From NCBI GenBank assembly GCA_914767715.1, contig OU612066.1, forward strand, positions 13,023,001 through 13,087,000: a stretch of DNA of 64,000 nt, given 5' to 3'. Below the pieces are notes generated by a model. The model had not been told where the DNA came from, did no database searches, and was given only the letters and a program-made list of their open reading frames with translations. This stretch comes from Membranipora membranacea. Lineage: Eukaryota; Bryozoa; Gymnolaemata; Cheilostomatida; Membraniporidae. The position numbers and the translations under genes are program-made. This document shows, in pieces, positions 49,910-62,549 of this stretch (position 1 is the first letter of the stretch; the number at the start of each line of letters is the position of its first letter).

Positions 49910-50230
49910 GTAAAAAAAATAGATATCTAACCAATTTTATTTTTCTCTACCATTAATGTTCATTTTTTACTTTTGATAAACAAAATTGTTGATTACACGT
50001 ATATAATCATCATTGAACATTATTTTGCAATGAATAAAACAACTTGGAACATCACTACACTCTTTGCTAATCAGATGACGAATATGAGGATTTGATAGAC
50101 TTGTGAGGTAAACAGAGCTTTGAAAGTTGTAGTGATGAAGCAATGGCTGTTGTCTTACTGTCATTGCTGTGCAGTGCAAATCGTCAAGTCATTTAAATTT
50201 GGAAATTTTAATGGAGTTCAGCATTGACGA

Positions 50231-50400
50231 ATTGGATTGTTATGATGACGTTATATAAATGGTTTGTCCAAATATCGGGCAAAAACATGCTTTTAGCAGA
50301 GTTCGACGATGACGGATTGGATTGTTATAAAGACATTATCTAGATGGTTTCTTCAAATATCGGGCAAAATGCGCTCAGGGAATCGCCACAATACTGGGTT
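50231..50400 (+). repeat. 85-bp subterminal direct repeat at right end of the island
   Basis: Two copies start ATTGGATTGTTAT at 50231 and 50316 and share ATGGTTT and CAAATATCGGGCAAAA. This mirrors the tandem repeat near the left end in position but not in sequence. Confidence 0.65.
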
Positions 50401-50595
50401 TCAATGATAAAAAATTTTATCGTGAAACTGTTATGAAAACATTTTGTAAAACATCGTTCGAAACTATTATCACGGCAATAAAATTGTGTCTACACATTTT
50501 GCTATTTTGATGTCGTGGCACGACGTTATCACGAGGACCACTACTGTTATGATAATGTTATCAGAATATTTTAATAACATTTTGTGTTTGCTGGG

Positions 50596-53500
50596 CGGCA
50601 GCATTGAAAAATTAAATCTCTGTCGGATTCTTATCAAACTCCGACCAGTTCAAGTTCTTTTTGGCCTTATTCAAAATCCAGAATATGGAGATCCTCAGAT
50701 AATCTGGTGGGTAATTACGCTGTAATGAAATCTCAAAAATTATACCAAGGGTGGGTATTATGATTTTTTTTCGCCAATGACAAAAAATAGATTCGCTTCA
50801 AACCAACCTCATAAAAAGGAGCAACTCCTGCTCGTCTCAAATCTGAAATCCGTTTGGCTCCGTGGGTCTTTGTTCTCTGTTAACGTTCGTTTTAACGAGG
50901 CTCACTTTTGCTCTAAAAAACATGTCAAACGGCAGCATTAAAAAAATTAAATCTCTGTCGGATTCTTATCAAACTCCAACCAGTTCAAGCTCTTATTCGC
51001 CTTATTAAAAATCCAGAATATGGAGATCCTCGGATAATCTGGTGGGTAATTACGCTGACTTGAAATCTCAAAAATTTTACCAAGGGTGGGTATCATGGTT
51101 TTTTATCGCCAAAGACAAATAATAGATTCGATTCAAACCAACCTCATAAAGAGGAGCAACTCCTGCTCGTCTCAACTCTGAAATCCGTTTGGCTTTGTTG
51201 GTCTTTGTTCTCCGTCGGCGTTCGTTTTAACAAGGCTCACTTTTACTCTAAAAAAACCTGCCAAACGGCAGCATTGAAAAATTAAATCTCTGTCGGATTC
51301 TTATCAAACTCCGACCAGTTCAAGTTCTTTTTGGCCTTATTCAAAATCCAGAATATGGAGATCCTCGGATAATCTGGTAAGTAATTACGCTGACTTGAAA
51401 TTTCAAAAATTATACCAAGGGTGGGTATCATGGTTTTTTTTCGCCAGGGACAAAAATAAATTCGCTTCAAACCAACCTCATAAAGAAGAGCAACTCCTGC
51501 TCGTCTCAAATCAGAAATCCGTTTGGCTCCGTGGGTCTTTGTTCTCCGTCTGCGTTCGTTTTAACGAGGCTTACTTTTGCTCTAAAAAAACATGCCAAAC
51601 GGCAGCATTGAAATATTAAATCTCTGTCGGATTCTTATCAAACTCCGACCAGTTCAAGCTCTTTTTGGCCTTATTCAAAATCCAGAATATGGAGATCCTC
51701 GGATAATCTGGTGGGTTATTACGCTGACTTGAAATTTCAAAAATTATACCAAGGGTGGGTATCATGGTTTTTTTGCGCCAAGGACAAAAAATAGATTCGC
51801 TTCAAACCACCCTTATAAAGAGGAGCAACTCCTGTTCGTCTCAAATCTGAAATCCGTTTGGCTCCGTGGGTCTTTGTTCTCCGTCAGTGTTCGGTTTAAC
51901 GAGGCTCACTTTTGCTCTAAGAAAACATGCCAAACGGCAGCATTGAAAAATTAAATCTCTGTCGGACTCTTATCAAACTCCGACCAGTACAAGCTCTTAT
52001 TGGCCTTATTCAAAATCCAGAATATGGAGATCCTCGGATAATCTTGTGGGTAATTACGCTGACTTGAAATCTCAAAAATTATACCAAAGGTGGGTATCAT
52101 GGTTTTTTTTCGCCAAGGACAAAAAATAGATCCTGTTCAAACCAACCTCATAAAGAGGAGACAACTCCTGCTCGTCTCAAATCAGTAATCCGTTTGGCTC
52201 CGGGGGTCTTTGTTCTCTATCATCGTTCGATTAAACGAGGCTCACTTTTGCTCTAAAAAAACATGCTAAACGGCAGGATTGAAAAATTAAATCTCTGTCT
52301 GATTCTTATCAAACTCCGACCAATTCAAGCTCTTTTTTGCCTTATTCAAAATCCAGAATATGGAGATCCTCGGATAATCTGGTAAGTAATTACGCTGACT
52401 TGAAATTTCAAAAATTATACCAAGGGTGGCTATCATGGTTTTTTTTCGCCAAGGACAAAAAATAGATTCGCTTCAAACCAACCTCATAAAGAGGAGCAAC
52501 TCCTGCTCGTCTTAAGTCTGAAAGTCAATTGGCTCTGTCGGTCTTTGTTGTCCGTCAGCGTTCGTTTTAACGAGGCTCACTTTTGCTCTAAAAAAACATG
52601 CCAAACGGCAGCATGGAAAAATTAAATCTCTGTCGGATTCTTATCAAACTCCGACAAGTTCAAGCTCTTATTGGCCTTATTCAAAATCCAGAATATGGAG
52701 ATCCTCGGATTATCTGGTGGGTAATTACGCTAACTTGAAATCTCAAAAATTATACCAAGGGTGGGTATCATGGTTTTTTTTCGCCAAAGACAAACAATAG
52801 ATTCAATTCAAACCAACCTCATAAAGAGGAGCAACTCCTGCTCGTCTCAAATCAGAAATCCGTTTGGCTCCGTGGGTCTTTGTTCTTCGTCTGCGTTCGT
52901 TTTAACGAGGCTCACTTTTGCTCTAAAAAAACATGCCAAAGGGCAGCATTGAAAAATTAAATCTCTGTCGGATTCTTATCAAACTCCGACCACTTCAAGC
53001 TCTTATTGGCCTTATTCAAAATCCAGAATATGGAGATCCTCGGATAATCTGGTGGGTTATTACGCTGACTTGAAATTTCAAAAACTATACCAAGGGTGGG
53101 TATCATGGTTTTTTTGCGCCAAGGACAAAAAATAGATTCGCTTTAAACCACCCTTATAAAGAGGAGCAACTCCTGCTCGTCTCAAATCTGAAATCCGATT
53201 GGCTCCGTGGGTCTTTGTTCTCCGTCAGCGTTCGTTTTAACGAGGCTCACTTTTGCTCTAAAAAAACATGCCAAACGGCAGCATTGAAAAATTGAATCTC
53301 TGTCGGATCCTTATCAAACTCCGACCAGTTCAAGCTCTTTTTGGCCTTATTCAAAATCCAGAATATGGAGATCCTCGGATAATCTGGTGGGTTATTACGC
53401 TGACTTGAAATTTCAATATTATACCAAGGGTGGGTATCATGGTTTTTTTGCGCCAAGGACAAAAAATAGATTCGCTTCAAACCACCCTTATAAAGAGGAG

Positions 53501-56500
53501 CAACTCCTGCTCGTCTCAAATCTGAAATCCGTTTGGCTCCGTGGGTCTTTGTTCTCCGTCAGCGTTCGGTTTAACGAGGCTCACTTTTGCTCTAAGAAAA
53601 CATGCCAAACGGCAGCATTGAAAAATTAAATCTCTGTCGGATTCTTATCAAACTCCGACCAGTTCAAGCTCTTATTGGCCTTATTCAAAATCCAGAATAT
53701 GGAGATCCTCGGATAATCTTGTGGGTTATTACGCTGACTTGAAATCTCAAAAATTATACCGAAGGTGGGTATCATGGTTTTTTTTCCGCCAAGGACAAAA
53801 AATAGATCCGGTTCAAACCAACCTCATAAAGAGGAGCAACTCCTGCTCGTCTCAAATCTGACATCCGTTTGGCTTTGTGGGTCTTTGTTCTCCGTCGGCG
53901 TTCGTTTTAACAAGGCTCACTTTCACTCTAAAAAAACATGCCAAGCAGCAACATTGAAAAATTAAATCTCTGTCGGAGTCTTATCAAACTCCGACAAGTT
54001 CAAGCTCTTATTGGCCTTAATCAAAATCCAGTATATGGATTCGGTATTTACGCTGACTTGAAATTTCAAAAATTATACCAAGGGTGGGTATCATGGTTTT
54101 TTGTCGCCAAGGACAAAAAATAGATTCACTTCAATCCAACCTCATAAAGAGAAGCAACTCCTCCTCGTCTCAGATCTGAAATCCGTATGGCTTTGTGGGT
54201 CTTTGTTCTCTGTCGGCGTTTGTTTTAACGAGGCTCACTTTTGCTCTAAAAAAACATGCCAAACGGCAGCATTGAAAAACTAAATCTCTGTCGGATTCTT
54301 ATCAAACTCCGACCACTTCAAGCTCTTATTGGCCTTATTCAAAATCCAGAATATGGAGATCCTCGGATAATCTGGTGGGTAAATACGCTGACTTGAAATC
54401 TCAAAAATTTTACAAAGGGTGGGTATCATGGCTTTTTTTCGCCAAGGACAAAAAATAGAGACGCATCAAACCAACCTCATAAAGAGGAGCAACTCCTGCT
54501 CGTCTCAAATCTAAAATTCATTTGGCTCTGTTGGTCTTTGTTCTCCGTCAGCGTTCGTTTTAACGAGGCTCACTATTGCTCTAAAAAAACATGCCAATCG
54601 GCAGCATTGAGAAATAAAATCTCTGTCGGATTCTTATCAAACTCCGACCAGTTTGTTCTCCGTCGGCGTTCGTTTTAACCAGGCTCACTTTTGCTCTAAG
54701 CAAACATGCCAAACGGCAGCATTGAGAAATTAAATCTCTGTCGGATTCTTATCAAACTCCGACCACTTCAAGCTCTTATTGGTCTTATTCAAAATCCAGA
54801 ATAAGGAGATCCTCGGATAATCTGGTGGGTAATTACGCTGACATGAAATCTCAGAAAATTATACCAAGGTTGGGTATCATGGTTTTTTTACGCCGAGAAA
54901 AAAAACAGATTCGCTTCAAACCAACCTCATAAAGAGGAGACAACTCCTGCTAGTTTCAAATCAGTAATCCGTTTGGCTCCGTGGGTCTTTGTTCTCTGTC
55001 ATCGTTCGATTAAACGAGGGTCACTTTTGCTCTAAAAACATATGCCAAACGGCAGGATTGAAAAATTAAATCTCTGTCGGATTCTTATCAAACTCTGACC
55101 AGTTCAAGTTCTTTTTGGCCTTATTCAAAATCCAGAATATGGAGATCCTCGGATAATCTGGTAAGTAATTACGCTGACTTGAAATTTAAAAAATTATACC
55201 AAGGGTGGGTATCATGGTTTTTTTTCGCCAGGGACAAAAAATAGATTCGCTTCAAAACAACTTCATAAAGAGGAGAAACTCCTGCTCGTCTTAAGTCTGA
55301 AAGTCAATTGGCTCTGTCGATCTTTGTTGTCCGTCAGCGTTCGTTTTAACAAGGCTCAGTTTTGCTCTAAAAAAACATGCCAAACGGCAGCATTGAAAAA
55401 TTAAATCTCTGTCGGATTCTTATCAAACTCCAACCACTTCAAGCTCTTATTGGCCTCATTCAAACTCAAGAATATGGAGATCCTCAGATAATCTGGTGAG
55501 TAATTACGCTGACTTGAAATTTCAAAAATTATACCAAGGGTGGGTATCATGGTTTTTTTTCGCCAAGGACAAAAAATAAATTCGCTTCAAACCAACCTCA
55601 TAAAGAAGAGCAACTCCTGCTCGTCTCAAATCAGAAATCCGTTTGGCTCCGTGGGTCTTTGTTCTCCGTCTGCGTTCGTTTTAACGAGGCTTACTTTTGC
55701 TCTAAAAAAACATGCCAAACGGCAGCATTGAAAAATTAAATCTCTGTCGGAATCTTATCAAACTCCGACCAGTTCAAGCTCTTTTTGGCCTTATTCAAAA
55801 TCCAGAATATGGAGATCCTCGGATAATCTGGTGGGTTATTACGCTGACTTGAAATTTCAAAAATTATACCAAGGGTGGGTGTCATGGTTTTTTTGCGCCA
55901 AGGACAAAAAATAGATTCGCTTCAAACCACCCTTATAAAGAGGAGCAACTCCTGCTCGTCTCAAATCTGAAATCCGTTTGGCTCCGTGGGTCTTTGTTCT
56001 CCGTCAGCGTTCGGTTTAACGAGGCTCACTTTTGCTCTAAAAAAACATGCCAACAGCAGCATTGAAAAATTAAATATCTGTCGGATTCTTATCAATCTCC
56101 GACAAGTTCAAGCTCTTATTGGCCTTAATCAAAATCCAGAATATGGAGATCCTCGGATAATCTGGTGGGTAATTACGCTGACTTGAAATCTCAGAAAATT
56201 ATACCAAGGTTGGGTATCGTGGTGTTTTTACGCCAAGGAAAAAAACAGATTCGCTTCAAACCAACCTCATAAAGAGGAGACAACTCCTGCTCGTCTCAAA
56301 TCAGTAATTCGTTTGGCTCCGTGGGTCTTTGTTCTCTGTCATCGTTCGTTTTAACGAGGCTTACTTTTGCTCTAAAAAGACATGCTAAACGGCAGGATTG
56401 AAAAATTAAATCTCTGTCTGATTCTTATCAAACTCCGACCAGTTCAAGCTCTTTTTGGCCTTATTCAAAATCCAGAATATGGAGATCCTCGGATAATCTG

Positions 56501-57805
56501 GTAAGTAATTACGCTGACTTGAAATTTCAAAAATTATACCAAGGGTGGCTATCATGGTTTTTTTTCGCCAAGGACAAAAAGTAGATTCGCTTCAAACCAA
56601 CCTCATAAAGAGGAGCAACCCCTGCTCGTCTTAAGTCTGAAAGTCAATTGGCTCTGTCGGTCTTTGTTGTCCGTCAGCGTTCGTTTTAACGAGGCTCACT
56701 TTTGCTCTAAAAAAACATGCCAAACGGCAGCATGGAAAAATTAAATCTCTGTCGGATTCTTATCAAACTCCGACAAGTTCAAGCTCTTATTGGCCTTATT
56801 CGAAATCCAGAATATGGAGATCCTCGGATTATCTGGTGGGTAATTACGCTGACTTGAAATCTCAAAAATTATACCAAGGGTGGGTATCATGGTTTTTTTT
56901 CGCCAAAGACAAACAATAGATTCAATTCAAACCAACCTCATAAAGAGGAGCAACTCCTGCTTGTCTCAAATCTGAAATCCGTTTGACTTTGTGGGTCTTT
57001 GTTCTCCGTCGGCGTTCGTTTTAACGAGACTCACTTTTGCTCTAAAAAAACATGCCAAACGGCAGCATTGAAAAATTAAATCTCTGTCGGATTCTTATCA
57101 AACTCTGACCACTTCAAGCTCTTATTAGCCTTATTCAAAATCCAGAATATGGAGATCCTCGGATAATCTGGTGAGTATTTACGCTGACTTGAAATTTCAA
57201 AAATTATACCAAGGGTGGGTATCATGGTTTTTTTTCGCCAAGGACAGCAAATAAATTCGCTTCAAACCAGCCTCATAAAGAGGAGCAACTCCTGCTCGTC
57301 TCAAATCAGAAATCCGTTTGGCTCCGTGGGTCTTTGTTCTCCGTCTGCGTTCGTTTTAACGAGGCTCACTTTTGCTCTAAAAAAACATGCCAAACGGCAG
57401 CATTGAAAAATTAAATCTCTGTCGGATTCTTATCAAACTCCGACCAGTTCAAGCTCTTATTGGCCTTATTCAAAATCCAGAATATGGAGATCCTCGGATA
57501 ATCTGGTAGGTTATTACGCTGACTAGAAATTTCAAAAACTATACCAAGGGTGGGTATCATGGTTTTTTTGCGCCAAGGACAAAAAATAGATTCGCTTTAA
57601 ACCACCCTTATAAAGAGGAGCAACTCCTGCTCGTCTCAAATCTGAAATCCGATTGGCTCCGTGGGTCTTTGTTCTCCATCAGCGTTCGTTTTAACGAGGC
57701 TCACTTTTGCTCTAAAAAAACATGCCAAACGGCAGCATTGAAAAATTGAATCTCTGTCGGATTCTTATCAAACTCCGACCAGTTCAAGCTCTTTTTGGCC
57801 TTATT
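50596..57805 (+). repeat. 335-bp satellite array, block B
   Basis: Same subfamily as block A, about 21 monomers, with more monomer-to-monomer differences (for example GTAAGTAATTACG or GTGGGTTATTACG in place of GTGGGTAATTACG, and GGAGACAACTCC with an extra base). The first 672 bp repeat the last 672 bp of block A almost exactly. One truncated 118-bp monomer of the block A type occurs (junction 54653), and the CAACATTG/GGAGTCTTATC variant recurs at about 53945. So blocks A and B share history beyond the monomer. Confidence 0.93.
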
Positions 57806-60800
57806 CAACACGCCGAATATTTGAATCCTCGGATTAACAGGGGGTCACAACGCTGACTTAAAAATCCAAAAATTATACCAAGGGAGGGTATCATGCTTTT
57901 TATTCGGCCAGATCAAAAAATAGATTTGCTTCTAACTAACCTCATAAGGAGGAGCAAGTCCTGCTTATCTCGAATCTGCAGACCGTTTGGCTCTGCGGAT
58001 TTTTGTTCTCCGTCAGCGTCCGTTTTAATTAGGGCCACTTTTGCTATAAAAAAACATGCCAAACGGCAGCATCGGAAAATTAAATCTCAGTTGGATACTA
58101 ATCAAACTCCGACCAGTTCAAGCTCTTATTGCCCTCATTCAACACGCCGAATATTTGAATCCTCGGCTTAACAGGGGGGTCGCAACGCTGACTTGAAAAT
58201 CCAAAAATTATACCAAGGGAGGGTATCATGCTTTTTTTTCGGCCAGATCAAAAAATAGATTTGCTTCTAACTAACCTCATTAGGAGGAGCAACTCCTGCT
58301 CATCTCGAATCTGCAGACCGTTTGGCTCTGCGGCTTTTTGTTCTCCGTCAGCGTCCGTTTTAATTAGGGCCACTTTTGCTATAAAAAAACATGCCAAACG
58401 GCAGCATGGGAAAATTAAATCTCTGTTGGATACTTATCAAACTCCGACCAGTTCAAGCTCTTATTGCCCTCATTCAACACGCCGAATATTTGAATCCTCG
58501 GCTTAACAGGGGGGTCGCAACGCTGACTTGAAAATCCAAAAGTTATACCAAGGGAGGGTATCATGGTTTTTTTTCGGCCAGATCAAAAAATAGATTTGCT
58601 TCTAACTAACCTCATAAGGAGGAGCAACTCCTGCTCATCTCGAATCTGCAGAGCGTTTCGCTCTGCGGTTTTTCGTTCTCCGTCAGCGTTTGTTTTAATT
58701 AGGGCCACTTTTGCTATAAAAAAACATGCCAAACGGCAGCATCGAAAAATTAAATCTCTGTTGGATTCTTATCAAACTCCGACCAGTTCAAGCTCTTATT
58801 GCCCTCATTCAACACGCCGAATATTGGAATCCTCGGATTAACAGGGGGGTCACAACGCTGACTTGAAAATCCAAAAATTATACCAAGGGAGGGTATCATG
58901 CTTTTTTTCGGCCAGATCAAAAAATAGATTTGCTTCTAACTAACCTCATAAGGAGGAGCAACTTCTGCTCATCTCGAATCTGCAGACCGTTTGGATCTGC
59001 GGCTTTTTGTTCTCCGTCAGCGTCCGTTTTAATTAGGGCCACTTTTGCTATAAAAAAACATGCCAAACGGCAGCATCGAAAAATTAAATCTCTGTTGGAT
59101 TCTTATCAAACTCCGACCAGTTCAAGCTCTTATTGCCCTCATTCAACACGCCGAATATTGGAATCCTCGGATTAACAGGGGGGTCACAACGCTAACTTGA
59201 AAATCCAAAAATTATACCAATGGAGGGTATCATGCTTTTTTTTCGGCCGGATCAAAAAATAGATTTGCTTTTAACTAACCTCAGAAGGAGGAGCAACTCC
59301 TGCTCATCTCGAATCTGCAGACCGTTTGGCTCTGCGGCTTTTTGTTCTCCGTCAGCGTCCGTTTTAATTAGGGCCACTTTTGCTATAAAAAAACATGCCA
59401 AACGGCAGCATCGAAAAATTAAATCTCTGTTGGATTCTTATCAAACTCCGACCAGTTCAAGCTCTTATTGCCCTCATTCAATACGCCGAATATTGGAATC
59501 CTCGGATTAACAGGGGGGTCACAACGCTGACTTGAAAATCCAAAAATTATACCAAGGGAGGGTATCATGCTTTTTTTTCGGCCAGATCAAAAAATAGATT
59601 TGCTTCTTACTAACCTCATAAGGAGGAGCAACTCCTGCTCATCTCGAATCTGCAGACCGTTTGGCTCTGCGGCTTTTTGTTCTCCGTCAGCGTCCGTTTT
59701 AATTAGGGCCACTTTTGCTATAAAAAAACATGCCAAACGGCAGCATCGGAAAATTAAATCTCTGTTGGATACTTATCAAACTCCGACCAGTTCAAGCTCT
59801 TATTGCCCTCATTCAACACGCCGAATATTTGAATCCTCGGCTTAACAGGGGGGTCGCAACGCTGACTTGAAAATCCAAAAGTTATACCAAGGGAGGGTAT
59901 CATGGTTTTTTTTCGGCCAGATCAAAAAATAGATTTGCTTCTAACTAACCTCATAAGGAGGAGCAACTCCTGCTCATCTCGAATCTGCAGACCGTTTGGC
60001 TCTGCGGTTTTTCGTTCTCCGTCAGCGTCCGTTTTAATTAGGGCCACTTTTGCTATAAAAAAACATGCCAAACGGCAGCATCGAAAAATTAAATCTCTGT
60101 TGGATTCTTATCAAACTCCGACCAGTTCAAGCTCTTATTGCCCTCATTCAACACGCCGAATATTGGAATCCTCGGATTAACAGGGGGGTCACAACGCTGA
60201 CTTGAAAATCCAAAAATTATACCAAGGGAGGGTATCATGCTTTTTTTCGGCCAGATCAAAAAATAGATTTGCTTCTAACTAACCTCATAAGGAGGAGCAA
60301 CTTCTGCTCATCTCGAATCTGCAGACCGTTTGGATCTGTGGCTTTTCGTTCTCCGTCAGCGTCTGTTTTAATTAGGGCCACTTTTGCTATAAAAAAACAT
60401 GCCAAACGGCAGCATCGAAAAATTAAATCTCTGTTGGACTCTTATCAAACTCCAGCCAGTTCAAGCTTTATTGCACTCATTCAACACGCCGAATATTTGA
60501 ATCCTCTGATTGACAGGGGGGTCACAACGCTGACTTGAAAATCCAAAAATTATACCAAGGGAGGGTATCATGCTTTTTTTTCGGCCAGATAAAAAAATTG
60601 ATTTGCTTCTAACTAACCTCAAAAGGAGAAGCAACTCCTGCTCATCTCAAATCTGCAGACCGTTTGGCTCTGCAGCTTTTTGTTCTCCGTCAGCGTCCGT
60701 TTTAATTAGGGCCACTTTTGCTATAAAAAAACATGCCAAACGGCAGCATGGGAAAACTATATCTCTGTTGGATACTTATCAAACTCCGACCAGTTCAAGC

Positions 60801-62268
60801 TCTTATTGCCCTCATTCAACACGCCGAATATTTGAATCCTAGGCTTAACAGGGGGGTCGCAACGCTGACTTGAAAATCCAAAAATTATACCAAGGGAGGG
60901 TATCATGCTTTTTTTTCGGCCAGATCAAAAAATAGATTTGCTTCTAACTAACCTCATAAGGAGGAGCAACTCCTGCTCATCTCGAATCTGCAGACCGTTT
61001 GGCTCTGCGGCTTTTTGTTCTCCGTCAGCGTCCGTTTTAATTAGGGCCACTTTTGCTATAAAAAAACATGCCAAACGACAGCATCGGAAAATCAAATCTC
61101 TGTTGGATACTTATCAAACTCCGACCAGTTCAAGCTCTTATTGCCCTCATTCAACACGCCGAATATTTGAATCCTCTGATTGACAGGGGGGTCACAACGC
61201 TGACTTGAAAATCCAAAAATTATACCAAGGGAGGGTATCATGCTTTTTTTTCGGCCAGACCAATAAATAGATTTGCTTCTAACTAACCTCATAAGGAGGA
61301 GCAACTCCTGCTCATCTCGAATCTGCAGACCGTTTGGCTCTGCGGCTTTTTGTTCTCCGTCAGCGTCCGTTTTAATTAGGGCCACTTTTGCTATAAAAAA
61401 ACATGCCAAACGGCAGCATCGGAAAATTAAATCTCTGTTGGATACTTATCAAACTCCAACCAGTTCAAGCTCTTATTGCCCTCATTCAACACGCCGAATA
61501 TTTGAATCCTCGGCTTAACAGGGGGGTCACAACGCTGACTTGAAAATCCAAAAATTATACCAAGGGAGGGTATCATGCTTTTTTTTCGGCCAGATCAAAA
61601 AATAGATTTGCTTCTAACTAATCTCATTAGGAGGAGCAACTCCTGTTCATCTCGAATCTGCAGACCGTTTGGCTCTGCGGCTTTTTGTTCTCCGTCAGCG
61701 TCCGTTTTAATTAGGGCCACTTTTGCTATAAAAAAACATGCCAAACGGCAGCATCGAAAAAGTAAATCTCTGTTGGATTCTTATCAAACTCCGACCAGTT
61801 CAAGCTCTTATTGCCCTCATTCAATACGCCGAATATTGGAATCCTCGGATTAACAGGGGGGTCACAACGCTGACTTAAAAATCCAAAAATTATACCAAGG
61901 GAGGGTATCATGCTTTTTTTTCAGTCAGATTAAAAAAATAGATTTGCTTCTAACTAACCTCATAAGGAGGAGCAACTCCTGCTCATCTCGAATCTGCAGA
62001 CCGTTTGGCTCTGCGGCTTTTTGTTCTCCGTCAGCGTCCGTTTTAATTAGGGCCACTTTTGCTATAAAAAAACATGCCAAACGGCAGCATCGAAAAATTA
62101 AATCTCTGTTGGATTCTTATCAAACTCCGACCAGTTCAAGCTCTTATTGCCCTCATTCAACACGCCGAATATTGGAATCCTCGGATTAACAGGGGGGTCA
62201 CAACGCTAACTTGAAAATCCAAAAATTATACCAATGGAGGGTATCATGCTTTTTTTTCGGCCGGATCA
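57806..62268 (+). repeat. 335-bp satellite array, block C (distinct subfamily)
   Basis: About 13 monomers, mostly 335 bp. They differ from A/B throughout the second half: ACACGCCGAATATTTGAATC in place of the ATCCAGAATATGGAGATCC segment, GGCCAGATCAAAAAATAG in place of GCCAAGGACAAAAAATAG, AATTAGGGCCAC in place of AACGAGGCTCAC. They are very alike among themselves, suggesting recent homogenisation. Each holds an open frame of about 92 codons on the plus strand, but 335 is not a multiple of three and A/B lack the same frame, so coding is unlikely. The array ends abruptly inside a monomer at about 62268. Confidence 0.93.
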
Positions 62269-62549
62269 TAAAAATCAAACTTTCCTAAAGTTGTTTTTTA
62301 GACTGAAATTAATCCAAAACAAATGCTCAAGTATCTCAGCGCAGCTCCAATAGTCAGAGTCGTCTGGCCCTCCCAACAAGCCCCGACAACTCCAACGTGT
62401 TTTATAAAGTACTGATCTGACAACAAGGAAGTCATGTGATCACTTTGTATTGAATTGTGGGAGACTTAAACTCATCAATCCTTTGGTTGCTAGCCTTGAG
62501 ACTGTGAACTACCCACCACCTTGTGACTACTGTATTTAATGATAGCTAA
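62269..62549. other. Junction between satellite and retroelement
   Basis: About 280 bp of non-satellite sequence with no gene. It may be the 5' part of the retroelement or plain host DNA; no terminal repeat was recognised. Confidence 0.4.

Larger units (their letters stand above)
36917..50595. mobile_element. 13.7-kb TIR-bounded island inserted in the satellite
   Basis: The left end CCCAGCAAACGCAAAATGTT and the right end (inverted) CCCAGCAAACACAAAATGTT match at 30 of 34 outer bases (36917-36950, 50562-50595). After a gap, CCTCGTGATAAYGTYGTG recurs subterminally on both sides. The satellite stops after ...CCAAACG and resumes at CGGCAGC..., so the monomer is interrupted at one point with CG duplicated. 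The left end carries a 121-bp direct repeat (from 37122 and 37243), the right end an 85-bp one (from 50231 and 50316). Inside are a DUF4806 gene, a hAT-like and a Harbinger-like element, a TA-flanked MITE and a long AT hairpin. I recognise no transposase or integrase, so it is non-autonomous, decayed, or uses an unfamiliar enzyme. Superfamily unassigned. Confidence 0.75.

Noticed and set aside
26173-62268. CRISPR-like array
   Set aside because: The periodic unit is a 335-bp contiguous monomer with no short repeat-spacer alternation, in a eukaryotic genome.
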